A stretch of DNA of 64,000 bases from Bacillus pumilus (GCF_024498355.1 NZ_CP101833.1:787001-851000); one strand, 5' to 3'; counted from the first letter of the stretch, positions 1 to 10,312 are shown. The notes: a model not told the origin generated them from the sequence alone. Numbers and translations: made by a program.

Positions 1-1790
1 GCTTTTTCAGTTGGCTCGATTTTCTCGCCTGTTTTGTTGCTGTAATAGTTATTGCCTACTTTCGTGTAGTCCTTGGACACGAAGTCTCCATTTCTAAATG
101 GCACAAGCTCTTTGAAGTTCTTCGATAAGATATCAGAACCAGACATTAAATAGTTCTTCGTATCATCGCCGAGCAGGTGCAGAAGGGTTGGAGCGATATC
201 GACTTCACCAGAGTATTTATGAATCTGTCCGCCTTTTACGCCTGGCACATGAATAAAGAGCGGCACACGCATGAGCTGGGCATTTTCATAATCTCCAATT
301 TTTTGTCCAGTCACTTTTTCCATCGCTTCATTATGATTTTCCGAAATGCCGTAATGGTCTCCGTACATAATGACCACTGTATTGTCATATAGACCTGATT
401 TTTTCAAGTCTTTGAAGAACTGTTCAATGGCTTCATCTAAATAATGAGCAGATTGGAAGTAGTTATCGACGACAGAGTCTCCGAAATCACCAGGTTCGAA
501 ATCGGTATCACCTTCATCCATGCCAAATGGGAAGTGGTTCGATAACGTAATGAATTTCGAATAAAACGGCTGCTTCAGATTTTCAAGCATTGGCATTGAT
601 TCTTTGAAGAACGGTTTGTCTTTCAAACCATAGTTCTTCGTATCTTGCTCGTTCATATCGTAGTACTCAGAATCGTAAAATCTGTCATATCCAAAGGACT
701 TAAACATTTCATTACGGTTCCAGAAGGTTTTCGTATTCCCGTGGAATTCTGCTGACGTGTATTGATCCTTCTTCAAAATGCCGGGAAGTGCCTGATACGT
801 ATTTTGCGCTTTGTTAATAAAAACAGAGCCTTGTGATAATGGGAATAGCCCAGTATCCATCATAAATTCGGCATCAGATGTCTTACCTTGTCCAGTTTGA
901 TGGAAGAAGTTATCAAAATAAAACGTTTTGTTGTCATGTGCCAATGAATTAAGGAATGGAGTGACTTCTTTTCCGTTCACCTTATAATCAATGACAAAGT
1001 TTTGCAGAGATTCAAGAGAAATCGTAATCACGTTCATGCCCTTCGCTTTTCCGTAATAAGCCGGGTTTGGATCAGCACTGTTCGCCTTTAAATAATTCTC
1101 TACATCTGTCACATCATTTGAATTTGCCAGTGCACGCTGGCTGTTTGATTTCACATTTTGAATGGCATCAAACACGGTAAAGTTATAAGCACCCAAATAT
1201 TTGACTAAATAATTGCGGTCGAACGATCTTGACAAAAGCTCTGGACGATCAATCTCTGCAGCGACTAAGTTGAGAACAAAGATCACAACAGAGGACGCAA
1301 GAACGAGTCTAAACGATTTTGACTTTTGAACAGGTACAGTTGCTGTACTTGTTTGCTGCTGCCTTTTCATGCGGACTGCGAGTACGATCAAGATGATTGT
1401 ATCGATAAAGTAAAACACATCAGTCCAACGCATGAGTGAAAATGCACTATCACCTAATTGTCCGCCATTCGTTCCTGCCTGCATCACAACAGGCAGCGTG
1501 ATAAAGTCATTGAAGAATCGATAGTACACGATGTTTGCGTAAAGTAAAAAAGACATGAAAAAGTGAATCACAATGATAGCGGCAGGCTGCCATTTTTTCT
1601 TGAACAATAAAGCAAAGCCAAGAAAGAACAAGCTGGAGCTAATAGGATTCACGAAAAGCAAAATATGCTGAAGCATATTTGATATACCAAGTTTGAATTC
1701 GATTAAATAAGCTGTATACGTTTTGAGCCAAAGTAGGATGGCCGCAATCACAAAGAAACCGAGGCCTCTTTTTTGAATAAATGTTTTCAT
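1..1790 (-). CDS. ltaS: Lipoteichoic acid synthase LtaS (3' end beyond window)
   Basis: Membrane-anchored sulfatase-fold enzyme that polymerises glycerol phosphate from phosphatidylglycerol into lipoteichoic acid. About 596 residues are visible from an ATG at 1790 preceded by a GGAG-type ribosome binding site; the family is about 650 residues, so only the C-terminal tail lies outside the window. Five hydrophobic segments occupy roughly residues 8-180, followed by an Ala-Leu-Ala site near residue 216 where LtaS enzymes are cut to release the extracellular domain. That domain shows the metal-site Glu in ISLESLQ (about residue 260), the catalytic Thr in GQGKTSDAEF (about 304) and the DHYG metal motif further on. 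B. subtilis has four paralogues (LtaS, YfnI, YqgS, YvgJ); the position just before the tre and yfk genes matches ltaS (yflE), so I prefer that name. Confidence 0.88.
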   Translation of the reverse strand, partial: MKTFIQKRGLGFFVIAAILLWLKTYTAYLIEFKLGISNMLQHILLFVNPISSSLFFLGFALLFKKKWQPAAIIVIHFFMSFLLYANIVYYRFFNDFITLPVVMQAGTNGGQLGDSAFSLMRWTDVFYFIDTIILIVLAVRMKRQQQTSTATVPVQKSKSFRLVLASSVVIFVLNLVAAEIDRPELLSRSFDRNYLVKYLGAYNFTVFDAIQNVKSNSQRALANSNDVTDVENYLKANSADPNPAYYGKAKGMNVITISLESLQNFVIDYKVNGKEVTPFLNSLAHDNKTFYFDNFFHQTGQGKTSDAEFMMDTGLFPLSQGSVFINKAQNTYQALPGILKKDQYTSAEFHGNTKTFWNRNEMFKSFGYDRFYDSEYYDMNEQDTKNYGLKDKPFFKESMPMLENLKQPFYSKFITLSNHFPFGMDEGDTDFEPGDFGDSVVDNYFQSAHYLDEAIEQFFKDLKKSGLYDNTVVIMYGDHYGISENHNEAMEKVTGQKIGDYENAQLMRVPLFIHVPGVKGGQIHKYSGEVDIAPTLLHLLGDDTKNYLMSGSDILSKNFKELVPFRNGDFVSKDYTKVGNNYYSNKTGEKIEPTEK

Positions 1791-2367
1791 ATAAACACTC
1801 CTTTTCTCCGTTATACGGAAGAGGCGGAACGAAAGAAAACGAACCATTAGAATATACCACGAAATCCGCAAATAGAAAAGTCATAACCGATGAACTACGT
1901 GTTCAGCCTGTCCGAGCAATATAAGGAAAGAAATCGAAAATATTCGATCTTCGAAAAACTTTTTATGAAATTTATCCTAATATTAACAGAAAATTCAGTA
2001 ATTTTCCTGTTGTTATATCAATAAAACAGGTAAAAAGACACAAGTCTAAAGAATTAATTTGATTTCTACAATGGTGATTTCGAGAGAATTTCCAGTGTTT
2101 ATTAATGTTTATGCAAGTTAAGTAAAAAAAATGAGTCAATGAACAGTGAATGATGGTGGATAAAAATTCCTGCTAGATAATATATTGATATATTTTGTTG
2201 TTTCACAAAAAAATGGTTTTTATTTGTTTTGTAAGGGTTTTGTTAATTTTGATGAGTGAACAAATTATCTGAATATACTTAAGTGGACATTTTGAGACTA
2301 TAAACTTTTCAATTGAAGTCGATATAGAGATTGACAGGAAATCTTCCATTGAAAGGATTGATAGTAT
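1791..2367. other. AT-rich intergenic region between divergent ltaS and decarboxylase genes
   Basis: This 577-base stretch holds no convincing gene on either strand. It must carry the promoters of the two divergent genes, but I could not settle on a single clear promoter for either. It is strongly AT-rich between about 1970 and 2290. The decarboxylase ribosome binding site AAAGGA lies at its right end. Confidence 0.5.
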
Positions 2368-4026
2368 ATGACTGTACGAGCTGAGAACCTCGTTCAGAAC
2401 TGGTTTCCGAGTGAGGACGGAAATGCAGAAGAGCGTAAAGAATTCATCAAATTAATGGAACAAATCATTTCAGGGGTCGATCACCTGAAGGATCCGAACC
2501 GTGCTCACCTAAAAGGTGAAAAGAGTCGTGGGGAGGATTTTTATCAAAAGCTCACTGAAACAAGTCAAATTCCGGTGAACGGACAACAAGCGGAACTTGT
2601 GAATGAAGAATTACTTAAGCTTTTACATAACCATCCATACCACACAAAGTATTTCTTCACGAACATTTTGCCAATGGCAAGTACACCAGGAATTCTAGGC
2701 ATGCTGACGGCGATGCTGGTAAATGGAAACAACCTATGGGATGTTTATGGACCAGCAGGTGCGGAAGCTGAGGTCAGAGTGGTCTCAATGATGTCTAAGC
2801 TCATCGGATATGATCCAAATGTGAGCGGGGGATACACAACATGGGGAGGTCAGGGGGCTATTTTCTCAGGGCTTCGTTTAGCGATTGCGAAAGTCGCACC
2901 GGAGTCATTACGAAAAGGTGTCCCGCAAAATCTTTATGCGTTTTGTTCTGATGCAGCACATTACAGCCTATTTAAGTCAATGGAAGCAACCGGACTTGGC
3001 ACAGACAATTTAATCAGAATTAAGACAAATAATGATCATTCAATGGATATGGAAGATTTGCGTTGTCAAATGGAACGTGTTGCGCAAAATGGGGGAATTC
3101 CCGTTTATATTGTGGCAACAACCGGAACAACAGATGCCATCGCAATTGATGATGTAAAAGGGGTACGTGAAACAGCAGAAGCCATTGCTGAGAAGTATGG
3201 TCTAAAGGTGCCGCATATTCATGCAGATTCGGCGCTTGGCGGATTCTTTGCTTTCTTTAATGAGTATGATGTATCTAAAAACCCGCTGAAATTCTCAGAC
3301 GGTGTTCTTCGTATGCTAAAAGAAATCAAAGTGAAATTCCAGCATCTCTCTCTTGCAGACACGATGTGCTTTGATTTTCAAAAGCTCGGTCAAACACCTT
3401 ACACATCCAGTTTATTCTTAGTGAAAAACGCTGCTGACTTAAAGCGTTTGGACCTAGAAGAACAAGAGACACCATATGTTGGACATAGAGGCTACGGGGA
3501 ATACCATACGGGTTATACACTTGAATGCTCAAGAATGGGAAGCTCTATCAGCATGCTGAGCGTGCTGTTAACGTTTGGGATTGAAGGATACCAGCGCTTG
3601 CTCGGTCAATTTTTAGAGGTGAACCTTGCATTCAGAGCAGCACTCAGTCAGGAAATTCCGCAAGCAGAAGTCGTAAACGATGGCAACGTCGGAATGGCTA
3701 CATTGTTTAGAATTTACCTAGACGGATCTCCGCGCTTTAAAGAAGAGATTTCCGGAGAGGCGACTTCAATGGAAATTGAGCGGAACAATCAATTGAACAA
3801 AATGCTGTTTGAAAAGCTTGGAGAGAAAAGAGACGAAATGTTCTTTGGCGATACAACAAAGTTTTTACTTGTGAATGCGAAAGAAGGCCAAGAATTTTAT
3901 CTAAGTGTAAGTAAGTTTTTTGTGATCTCACCTTATACGTTACCGGAGCATATCCCTCATATCGTATCTTATTTAAAAGACGTGATTGCATCTGTTTGTG
4001 GACAATTTGAAAGTGTACATGCTTAA
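2368..4026 (+). CDS. PLP-dependent group II decarboxylase, substrate unknown
   Basis: A 552-residue cytoplasmic pyridoxal-phosphate enzyme of the group II decarboxylase family (glutamate, aspartate, tyrosine and aromatic amino acid decarboxylases). Family landmarks are visible: HADSALGG, the equivalent of the cofactor-binding HVDAA motif, and DFQKLGQTPYTSS, which holds the PLP-binding lysine at about residue 347. The conserved glycine-rich stretch GGYTTWGGQGA near residue 150 also fits. The ATG start is preceded by AAAGGA. The chemoreceptor gene follows after 31 bases in the same direction, so the two may be co-transcribed. The sequence does not reveal the substrate; glutamate, aspartate or tyrosine are all possible. 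No counterpart sits at this place in B. subtilis as far as I recall. Confidence 0.8.
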   Translation: MTVRAENLVQNWFPSEDGNAEERKEFIKLMEQIISGVDHLKDPNRAHLKGEKSRGEDFYQKLTETSQIPVNGQQAELVNEELLKLLHNHPYHTKYFFTNILPMASTPGILGMLTAMLVNGNNLWDVYGPAGAEAEVRVVSMMSKLIGYDPNVSGGYTTWGGQGAIFSGLRLAIAKVAPESLRKGVPQNLYAFCSDAAHYSLFKSMEATGLGTDNLIRIKTNNDHSMDMEDLRCQMERVAQNGGIPVYIVATTGTTDAIAIDDVKGVRETAEAIAEKYGLKVPHIHADSALGGFFAFFNEYDVSKNPLKFSDGVLRMLKEIKVKFQHLSLADTMCFDFQKLGQTPYTSSLFLVKNAADLKRLDLEEQETPYVGHRGYGEYHTGYTLECSRMGSSISMLSVLLTFGIEGYQRLLGQFLEVNLAFRAALSQEIPQAEVVNDGNVGMATLFRIYLDGSPRFKEEISGEATSMEIERNNQLNKMLFEKLGEKRDEMFFGDTTKFLLVNAKEGQEFYLSVSKFFVISPYTLPEHIPHIVSYLKDVIASVCGQFESVHA

Positions 4027-4057
4027 ATCAAATCTGAGAGTGGAGATGTAGAAAAAA

Positions 4058-5782
4058 ATGGCGAAACAAAGGAAATTTGGAGGACTCACGATATCCTCCA
4101 AAATCATGTCAGTCGTTGTCGGCACATTACTCGCAACCGTTGCACTATTCGTTCTAACATTTTATTTAGTCAGCCAGGATTTATCATCCCAGTTATTAAA
4201 GCAATTTGATTATCGGTTAACGACAGATATCGATACAGCTAAAAAAGAGATCGACAGTATCGATGGAAACGTCCTAAGCATTAGCGGGAAGGACGATCCA
4301 CTTTATATCGAGATTAAAAAGAAAATCACAGAGCTTCAAGAAGATCATACGCTTGAGAACTTATACGTATTATCAAATAAAGGCGGCAAGGAAAGAATCA
4401 TTGTGTTAACTGGGGAAGACAATGATTTTGATCAAGATTATGTATTCTCAGATGAGATGAAACAAGCTCTTTCTGAAGATAAAATGGTCAAAAGTGATAT
4501 TTACAAAGATTCATTTGGAACACATAAATCAGTCTTTTTACCAATCAAAGATTCAGGCGGTGAGCTTACTGGTATTCTAGGAATTGATTTAGATGCGTCT
4601 GTTGTGCCAGAAACAACGAAGAAGCTGACGATCTATATCACGATTGCATCTGCTATTGTGCTCATCGGCGGATTACTCTTCTCATTCTTCATGGGAAGAA
4701 GAATTGCGAAGCCAGCACGTTCATTGATGGAATCAGCGAACCGTATTGCAGATGGCGATTTAACTGGAATGGTAGAGGTTGAAAGTAAAGACGAGATCGG
4801 TCAATTAGCCGCTTCTTTCCAAAAGATGCAGGGACGGATCAAAGAGCTCATTGGGAAGATCTCAAACTCATCAAGCGAAGTATCGAAAATGTCTTCACAG
4901 CTTCGCACCGTGACGAACGAATCGAGTCAAAGTGCGCAGCAAGTGTCAGAAGCGATGACGAATATGAGTGAAGGAATTAATGATTCTGTAGCAAATATTA
5001 CAGACTGTACGACCTCTGTTGCGGAAATCGATACTCAAATTGAAGGCGTAACGAAAGAAGTAGATGAAATGAAATCTGTTTCATCAGAAGTACAAGAGCA
5101 GTCAGAATCTGGTCAAAAACTGGTGCAGCATGTCCTTGAGCATCTCAATATGTTACACGACAAGATGACAAACTCAAAGCAGGCAGCAGAAGAATTACAA
5201 TCACATTCAACTGAGATTGAAAGTGTCATCTCCATTATTACCGACATTTCAGCGCAAACGAATTTGCTTGCACTGAATGCTTCAATTGAAGCAGCGCGTG
5301 TTGGAGAAGAAGGAAAAGGGTTTGCTGTTGTGGCTGATGAGGTGCGTAAGTTAGCTGAGCAGTCAGCTGATGCGGCTAAAACCGTTTCAGATTTAGTCAT
5401 CGGTACACAGGAAAACAGTCAGCGTGTTCTTGAAAGTGTAGAGGAAAGCAGTAAGGCAGTGGAAGAAGGACGTGAGCAAATGGAAGGCACGTCACAGAAC
5501 TTCGCTGTTATTTATGATGGAGTGTCTCAGTTTGCAAGCAGAACGAACAATTTGCTTCAATCCATCAAGCAGGTAGAACGAGCATATCAAACGATTTCTA
5601 CATCGATTGAACAAATTTCGGTTGTGTCAGAAGAACATGCTGCGAGCTCTCAAGAAGTAGCGGCAGCAACAGAACAGCAAAGTGCTGGCATGCAGCAAAT
5701 TTCAAGTGCGATTGAACAGCTCTCTGATATGTCAGAGGACTTGGCCCAGATGGTATCCACCTTTAAAATCGACAAAAAATAA
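4058..5782 (+). CDS. Methyl-accepting chemotaxis protein with extracellular Cache-like sensor
   Basis: A 574-residue transmembrane chemoreceptor. A first membrane helix (about residues 15-37) is followed by an extracellular sensor of about 150 residues whose pattern (FDYRLTTDI near the start, [10 protein letters not shown] near the end) looks like a single Cache domain. A second helix lies at about 190-213, then a HAMP linker ending in [20 protein letters not shown], then a long coiled-coil signalling domain. The conserved hairpin tip is present as [15 protein letters not shown] followed by [21 protein letters not shown]. The C-terminus has no CheR-docking pentapeptide. The ligand cannot be told from sequence. 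It follows the decarboxylase by 31 bases, and a terminator follows it. Confidence 0.9.
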   Translation: MAKQRKFGGLTISSKIMSVVVGTLLATVALFVLTFYLVSQDLSSQLLKQFDYRLTTDIDTAKKEIDSIDGNVLSISGKDDPLYIEIKKKITELQEDHTLENLYVLSNKGGKERIIVLTGEDNDFDQDYVFSDEMKQALSEDKMVKSDIYKDSFGTHKSVFLPIKDSGGELTGILGIDLDASVVPETTKKLTIYITIASAIVLIGGLLFSFFMGRRIAKPARSLMESANRIADGDLTGMVEVESKDEIGQLAASFQKMQGRIKELIGKISNSSSEVSKMSSQLRTVTNESSQSAQQVSEAMTNMSEGINDSVANITDCTTSVAEIDTQIEGVTKEVDEMKSVSSEVQEQSESGQKLVQHVLEHLNMLHDKMTNSKQAAEELQSHSTEIESVISIITDISAQTNLLALNASIEAARVGEEGKGFAVVADEVRKLAEQSADAAKTVSDLVIGTQENSQRVLESVEESSKAVEEGREQMEGTSQNFAVIYDGVSQFASRTNNLLQSIKQVERAYQTISTSIEQISVVSEEHAASSQEVAAATEQQSAGMQQISSAIEQLSDMSEDLAQMVSTFKIDKK

Positions 5783-5786
5783 GCAG

Positions 5787-5820
5787 AAAGCTGGCTCTTG
5801 TGAGAGAGTCAGCTTTTTTG
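5787..5820 (+). terminator. Rho-independent terminator after the chemoreceptor gene
   Basis: AAGCTGGCTCT pairs with AGAGAGTCAGCTT (one mismatch region) and is followed by six T residues. It closes the decarboxylase-chemoreceptor unit. Confidence 0.75.
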
Positions 5821-5861
5821 CTATGCTTAATCAAATACATGCGGCCGAAAGGAGAAGCGCC

Positions 5862-6248
5862 ATGGATTTTGCGCAGAGATTGTCAGAAGAACGGATCAAA
5901 AAGGCGATGGACAATGGAGCTTTTGAAGGATTATCAGGCTTTGGGAAACCTCTGCCAAAGGATGACGCTGCTCATGTACCTGAAGAACTGAGGATGGGCT
6001 ACCGCATCATGAAAAATGCCGGCTTTGCTGGGGAAGAAACGGCACTTAAAAAAGAACTCATGACCGTCAAAGAATTACTCAAAACCAGTATAGATGAAGA
6101 AGAAAGAAAAAAACTTTCTCTCATATGTGAAGAAAAACAAAAACGTCTGGATGAACTCACATCAAAGCGCCAAACGTTTGCCCGTCCAGCCTCCTCCTTT
6201 TATAAAAACAGGGTCTACGAAAAATTAACGGAGCATAAAAAAAGATGA
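5862..6248 (+). CDS. DUF1992 (DnaJ-homologue subfamily C-like) protein
   Basis: A 128-residue soluble protein with the DUF1992 domain at its N-terminus: AQRLSEERIKKAMDNGAFEGLSGFGKPL is characteristic, with the G-x-G-K-P-L turn that marks the family. The C-terminal half is a charged, probably helical region. The start chosen is the ATG at 5862, preceded at good distance by GAAAGGAG; a longer reading from 5682 would run back through the chemoreceptor gene and its terminator and is not credible. The domain occurs in bacteria and in eukaryotic DNAJC28, but its function is not known. It has its own terminator. Confidence 0.75.
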   Translation: MDFAQRLSEERIKKAMDNGAFEGLSGFGKPLPKDDAAHVPEELRMGYRIMKNAGFAGEETALKKELMTVKELLKTSIDEEERKKLSLICEEKQKRLDELTSKRQTFARPASSFYKNRVYEKLTEHKKR

Positions 6249-6257
6249 TGACACGTC

Positions 6258-6289
6258 GCTGCCTCTAGCACATTGAGGGAGCTTTTTTT
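6258..6289 (+). terminator. Terminator after the DUF1992 gene
   Basis: GCTGCCTC and GAGGGAGC form an imperfect stem (one mismatch) followed by seven T residues, immediately upstream of the trehalose operon control region. Confidence 0.6.
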
Positions 6290-6290
6290 A

Positions 6291-6362
6291 TGAAAGCGCT
6301 ACATTTTATTGTTGACTACATGTATATACAAATATAAAATATGAAGTAAACATGTATATACA
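6291..6362 (+). promoter_or_regulatory. treP promoter with two TreR-type operators and a cre-like site
   Basis: A sigma-A promoter is visible as TTGACT (6312-6317), a 17-base spacer and TAAAAT (6335-6340). The perfect palindrome TGTATATACA occurs twice, inside the spacer (6321-6330) and just past the start site (6353-6362), 32 bases apart, that is about three helical turns. This resembles the operator of the trehalose repressor TreR. Upstream, TGAAAGCGCTACAT (6291-6304) partly matches the catabolite-responsive element consensus. The layout suggests repression by TreR with looping or co-operative binding, plus CcpA control; binding itself is inferred. Confidence 0.8.
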
Positions 6363-6411
6363 AGTTTTTGATTCTTTTTTCTTATAAAAAAACGGTCTCG
6401 GAGGGGATAGC

Positions 6412-7848
6412 ATGGCTGATTATCAGGCAGCAGCAGATCAGATTGTGAAAGCCATCGGCGGCAAAGAAAACATTGATCAAGCGACACATTGTGTGACAAG
6501 ACTGCGCTTTGTGCTGAAAGACGAAGGAAAAGTTGATGAGAAAGCACTTGAACAAATTGAAGAAGTGAAGGGATCTTTCTCAGCGAATGGACAATACCAA
6601 GTCGTCATTGGCCAAGGGGTCGTGAATCGGGTATATGCTGAAATGGTCAAACAGACGGGAATTGGGGAAGCAACGAAAGAGGACGTCAAACGAGCCTCTG
6701 ATCAGAAATTAAATCCATTGCAGCGTGCTGTGAAAACGCTTGCGGATATCTTTATTCCGATCCTTCCTGCTATCGTCACAGCCGGTTTATTAATGGGAAT
6801 TCATAATATTTTAACAGCTCCTGATATTTTCTTTGATCAAAAATCGATTGTGGATGTGTATCCGGCATGGGCTGATTTAGCGAATATGATCAACCTGATT
6901 GCAGGAACTGCCTTTACCTTCTTGCCGGCATTAATTGGCTGGTCGGCTGTGAAGCGATTTGGAGGAAATCCGCTTTTAGGGATGGTTCTTGGACTGATGC
7001 TCGTACATCCTGACCTGTTAAATGCGTGGGGCTATGGAGCGGCTGAAAAGTCTGGAGACATTCCTGTCTGGAATTTGTTTGGACTTGAAGTGCAGAAGGT
7101 AGGATACCAGGGACAGGTTCTTCCGATACTCGTCGCCTCCTATTTACTTGCAAAGCTCGAATTATTTATGACTAAACGGACACCTGAAAGTATTCAGCTG
7201 TTAGTCGTTGCACCGATTACGTTATTACTCATTGGGTTTTTATCGTTTATCGTCATTGGACCTATTACATTTGCGATCGGAAACGTTTTAACCTCTGGAC
7301 TTGTGACCGTATTCCAGCAATTCGCAGCACTTGGCGGTCTTTTATACGGCGGATTGTATGCAGCGTTAGTTATTACAGGTATGCACCATACATTCCTAGC
7401 TGTCGATATTCAATTGATTAACTCAAAATTGCATGGCACGTTCCTATGGCCGATGCTCGCACTGTCCAATATCGCACAAGGATCAGCTGCGCTTGCGATG
7501 ATGTTTGTCTTAAAAGATGAAAAGCAAAAAGGACTTTCGCTGACTTCAAGTATTTCCGCTTACTTAGGGATTACCGAGCCAGCGATGTTTGGGGTCAACC
7601 TGCGCTATCGATTCCCGTTTATTTTTGCACTGATCAGCTCAGGGTTAGCTGGTATGTTTATCGCCTCTCAAGGTGTACTGGCAAGCTCGGTCGGAGTTGG
7701 AGGCATTCCGGGGATCTTCTCGATCATTCCGAAATATTGGGGCGCATTTGCAATAGGCATGGTGATTGTGCTGATTGTTCCGTTCATTTGTACCCTTTTA
7801 TATGCAAAATTAAAAAAGAAGAAGGATTTTTCACAAGAACTTAACTAG
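6412..7848 (+). CDS. treP: Trehalose-specific PTS enzyme IIBC
   Basis: A 478-residue membrane permease that imports trehalose and phosphorylates it to trehalose 6-phosphate. The N-terminal IIB domain shows the phosphorylated Cys27 in the motif HCVTRLRF. The C-terminal IIC domain starts near residue 105 and contains about ten hydrophobic segments, with the conserved GITEPAMFGVN motif near residue 390. It has no IIA domain, as usual for TreP, which borrows IIA from the glucose enzyme. The ATG follows GGAGGGG. It is the first gene of the tre operon: treA starts 15 bases after its stop. Confidence 0.95.
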   Translation: MADYQAAADQIVKAIGGKENIDQATHCVTRLRFVLKDEGKVDEKALEQIEEVKGSFSANGQYQVVIGQGVVNRVYAEMVKQTGIGEATKEDVKRASDQKLNPLQRAVKTLADIFIPILPAIVTAGLLMGIHNILTAPDIFFDQKSIVDVYPAWADLANMINLIAGTAFTFLPALIGWSAVKRFGGNPLLGMVLGLMLVHPDLLNAWGYGAAEKSGDIPVWNLFGLEVQKVGYQGQVLPILVASYLLAKLELFMTKRTPESIQLLVVAPITLLLIGFLSFIVIGPITFAIGNVLTSGLVTVFQQFAALGGLLYGGLYAALVITGMHHTFLAVDIQLINSKLHGTFLWPMLALSNIAQGSAALAMMFVLKDEKQKGLSLTSSISAYLGITEPAMFGVNLRYRFPFIFALISSGLAGMFIASQGVLASSVGVGGIPGIFSIIPKYWGAFAIGMVIVLIVPFICTLLYAKLKKKKDFSQELN

Positions 7849-7863
7849 TGGTGGTGAAGGAAT

Positions 7864-9564
7864 TTGAATCAACAAACAAACGAACCGTGGTGGAAAAAAG
7901 CGGTGGTCTATCAAATTTATCCGAAGAGTTTTTTAGATACAACAGGCTCTGGTACAGGTGATATCAATGGTGTGACGAAAAAGCTCGATTATATAAAAGA
8001 ACTGGGGGCAGATTGTATTTGGCTGACCCCTATGTATGAGTCACCGCAGTATGACAATGGCTATGATATTAGTGATTATACAAAAATCCATGATATGTAC
8101 GGCACAATGGCTGATTTTGAGCACATGCTGAAGGAAGCACATGAACGAGGAATTCGTGTCATCATGGATTTAGCAGTCAATCATACATCGATTTTCCATG
8201 AGTGGTTTCAAGCCTCGCGTGAGTCAAAGGATAACCCTTATCGAGATTATTATATCTGGAAGGAGCCAAAAGCGGACGGATCTCCGCCGAATGATTGGCA
8301 GTCAAAATTTGGCGGTCCAGCTTGGGAGCTAGATGAAGCGACAGGTGACTATTATCTTCATTTATACGATGTCACCCAAGCGGATCTCAATTGGGAAAAT
8401 AATGAGGTGCGCAGGCAAGTATATGACATCATGCACTTTTGGTTTGAAAAAGGAATTGATGGATTCAGGCTGGATGTCATCAATAACATTTCAAAGGATC
8501 AACGTTTTCTGGATGATGCCGGACGATCTGTGCAGGGGGATGGCCGTATGTACTATACAGATGGTCCGAGAATTCATGAGTTCCTGCATGAAATGAACGA
8601 GGTGGTTTTTTCAAAATACGATAGCATGACAGTTGGAGAAATGTCTTCAACGAATATCGCAGACTGCATTCGGTATACAAGACCAGATCGGCAGGAGCTC
8701 GATATGACGTTTAACTTCCATCATTTAAAAGTAGATTATCCAAACGGTGAAAAATGGGCCATCGCGCCATTTGATTTTCAAAAATTGAAGTCGATTCTGG
8801 CTGAGTGGCAGACGAAAATGCATGAGGGAGGCGGATGGAATGCACTCTTCTGGTGCAATCATGATCAGCCGCGTATCGTCTCAAGATACGGTGATGATGG
8901 TACGTATCATCAGCAATCAGCGAAGATGCTGGCGACCACGATTCATCTGATGCAAGGAACTCCGTATATTTATCAAGGTGAGGAAATTGGCATGAAGAAT
9001 CCTCGCTTTGAGAACATTTCGTCCTATCGAGATATTGAGTCTCTCAATATGTACGAAGCCATGCTTGAAAAAGGGAAATCAGAGGAAGAAGCACTGGCGA
9101 TTTTACAGGTCAAATCAAGAGACAATGCCCGTACACCAATGCAGTGGTCCACAGAAAAAAATGCAGGGTTCTCAAAAGGAACGCCTTGGATTGAGCCTGC
9201 CAATAACGACATTTCAGTGGAAGCTTCATTAAAAGACCGCACGTCTATTTTTTATCATTATCAGGCTCTTTGCAGACTGCGTAAAGAATATGATGTGATC
9301 ACGTATGGCAGCTTCACTTTACTTTTGGAAGATGACCCAAAGGTTTTTGCTTATGTGAGAGAAAGAAAGGATGAGAAGCTCCTCGTGATCAACCACTTTT
9401 ATGCAGGAGAAGCGGACTTTACGCTTCCTGATGAGCTATTAAAGGATGCAGATGAGATGGACGTTCAAGTCCTGCTATCCAATTATGAGGATGTTCCGGC
9501 AGAGATCAAGGGCTTTACGTTGCGTCCATACGAGTCAATCGTTTATCATTTAACCAAACGCTAA
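7864..9564 (+). CDS. treA: Phospho-alpha-(1,1)-glucosidase (trehalose-6-phosphate hydrolase)
   Basis: A 566-residue cytoplasmic glycoside hydrolase family 13 enzyme that splits trehalose 6-phosphate into glucose and glucose 6-phosphate. GH13 signatures are visible in order: DLAVNHTS, GFRLDVINNIS with the nucleophile Asp, VGEMSS with the acid/base Glu, and NHDQPR. The start is TTG at 7864, preceded by GGTGAAGGA; no better ATG exists near it. It lies between treP and treR with short gaps, which supports trehalose over isomaltose as the substrate. Confidence 0.95.
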   Translation: MNQQTNEPWWKKAVVYQIYPKSFLDTTGSGTGDINGVTKKLDYIKELGADCIWLTPMYESPQYDNGYDISDYTKIHDMYGTMADFEHMLKEAHERGIRVIMDLAVNHTSIFHEWFQASRESKDNPYRDYYIWKEPKADGSPPNDWQSKFGGPAWELDEATGDYYLHLYDVTQADLNWENNEVRRQVYDIMHFWFEKGIDGFRLDVINNISKDQRFLDDAGRSVQGDGRMYYTDGPRIHEFLHEMNEVVFSKYDSMTVGEMSSTNIADCIRYTRPDRQELDMTFNFHHLKVDYPNGEKWAIAPFDFQKLKSILAEWQTKMHEGGGWNALFWCNHDQPRIVSRYGDDGTYHQQSAKMLATTIHLMQGTPYIYQGEEIGMKNPRFENISSYRDIESLNMYEAMLEKGKSEEEALAILQVKSRDNARTPMQWSTEKNAGFSKGTPWIEPANNDISVEASLKDRTSIFYHYQALCRLRKEYDVITYGSFTLLLEDDPKVFAYVRERKDEKLLVINHFYAGEADFTLPDELLKDADEMDVQVLLSNYEDVPAEIKGFTLRPYESIVYHLTKR

Positions 9565-9583
9565 TAAATGGGGCGGAAGGAAA

Positions 9584-10312
9584 ATGAAAGAGAATAAATT
9601 TCGAGTGATTTATGATCAGCTCGCGCGACGAATTGAACAAGGTGAATGGCAGGATAAAGGCATCCTTCCATCAGAGCATGAGCTTTCCTTAATGTACGAC
9701 ACGTCCCGGGAGACGGTGAGAAAGGCATTAAACATCCTTGTGCAAAATGGCTATATTCAAAAAATCCGCGGGAAAGGCTCTGTATTGCTGAATCGGGAGA
9801 AAATGCAGTTCCCTGTTTCAGGTCTCGTCAGCTTTAAAGAGCTTTCCCAAACGCTTGGCCGGAAGACGGTCACAACTGTTCATGAATTTGGTTTAATCAA
9901 ACCGGATCAGTATATTCAGTCTCAGCTGAAAATAAATGGGCAGGAAGACGTCTGGGAAGTTATTCGTTCTCGCAATATTAGCGGGGAAGAAGTCATTTTA
10001 GACAAGGATTACTTTTTGCAAAGGCATGTGCAGACACTGTCTAAGGACATATGCAACGGATCGATCTACGAGTATATTGAAGGAGAACTCGGTGTATCGA
10101 TTAGCTATGCTCAGAAGGAATTTGTGGTGGAGCCATGTACAGAAGAGGATGCCAAGTATCTTGATTTGAATGGGTTTGACCATGTAGTAGTGGTGAAGAA
10201 TTACGTGTTCTTAGAGGATACAAGTCTATTTCAATACACAGAAAGCCGTCACCGATTAGACCGCTTCAGATTCGTCGATTTTGCAAGAAGAGAAAAAATG
10301 GACAGAGCATAA
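9584..10312 (+). CDS. treR: Trehalose operon repressor, GntR/UTRA family
   Basis: A 242-residue transcription factor. The N-terminal winged helix (about residues 5-70) contains the GntR pattern LPSEHELSLMYDTSRETVRKALNILVQNGYIQKIRGKGSVL. The rest is a UTRA effector domain, which in TreR binds trehalose 6-phosphate. It follows treA by 19 bases and is therefore in the operon it would regulate; the palindromes TGTATATACA in front of treP are its likely targets. Confidence 0.93.
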   Translation: MKENKFRVIYDQLARRIEQGEWQDKGILPSEHELSLMYDTSRETVRKALNILVQNGYIQKIRGKGSVLLNREKMQFPVSGLVSFKELSQTLGRKTVTTVHEFGLIKPDQYIQSQLKINGQEDVWEVIRSRNISGEEVILDKDYFLQRHVQTLSKDICNGSIYEYIEGELGVSISYAQKEFVVEPCTEEDAKYLDLNGFDHVVVVKNYVFLEDTSLFQYTESRHRLDRFRFVDFARREKMDRA

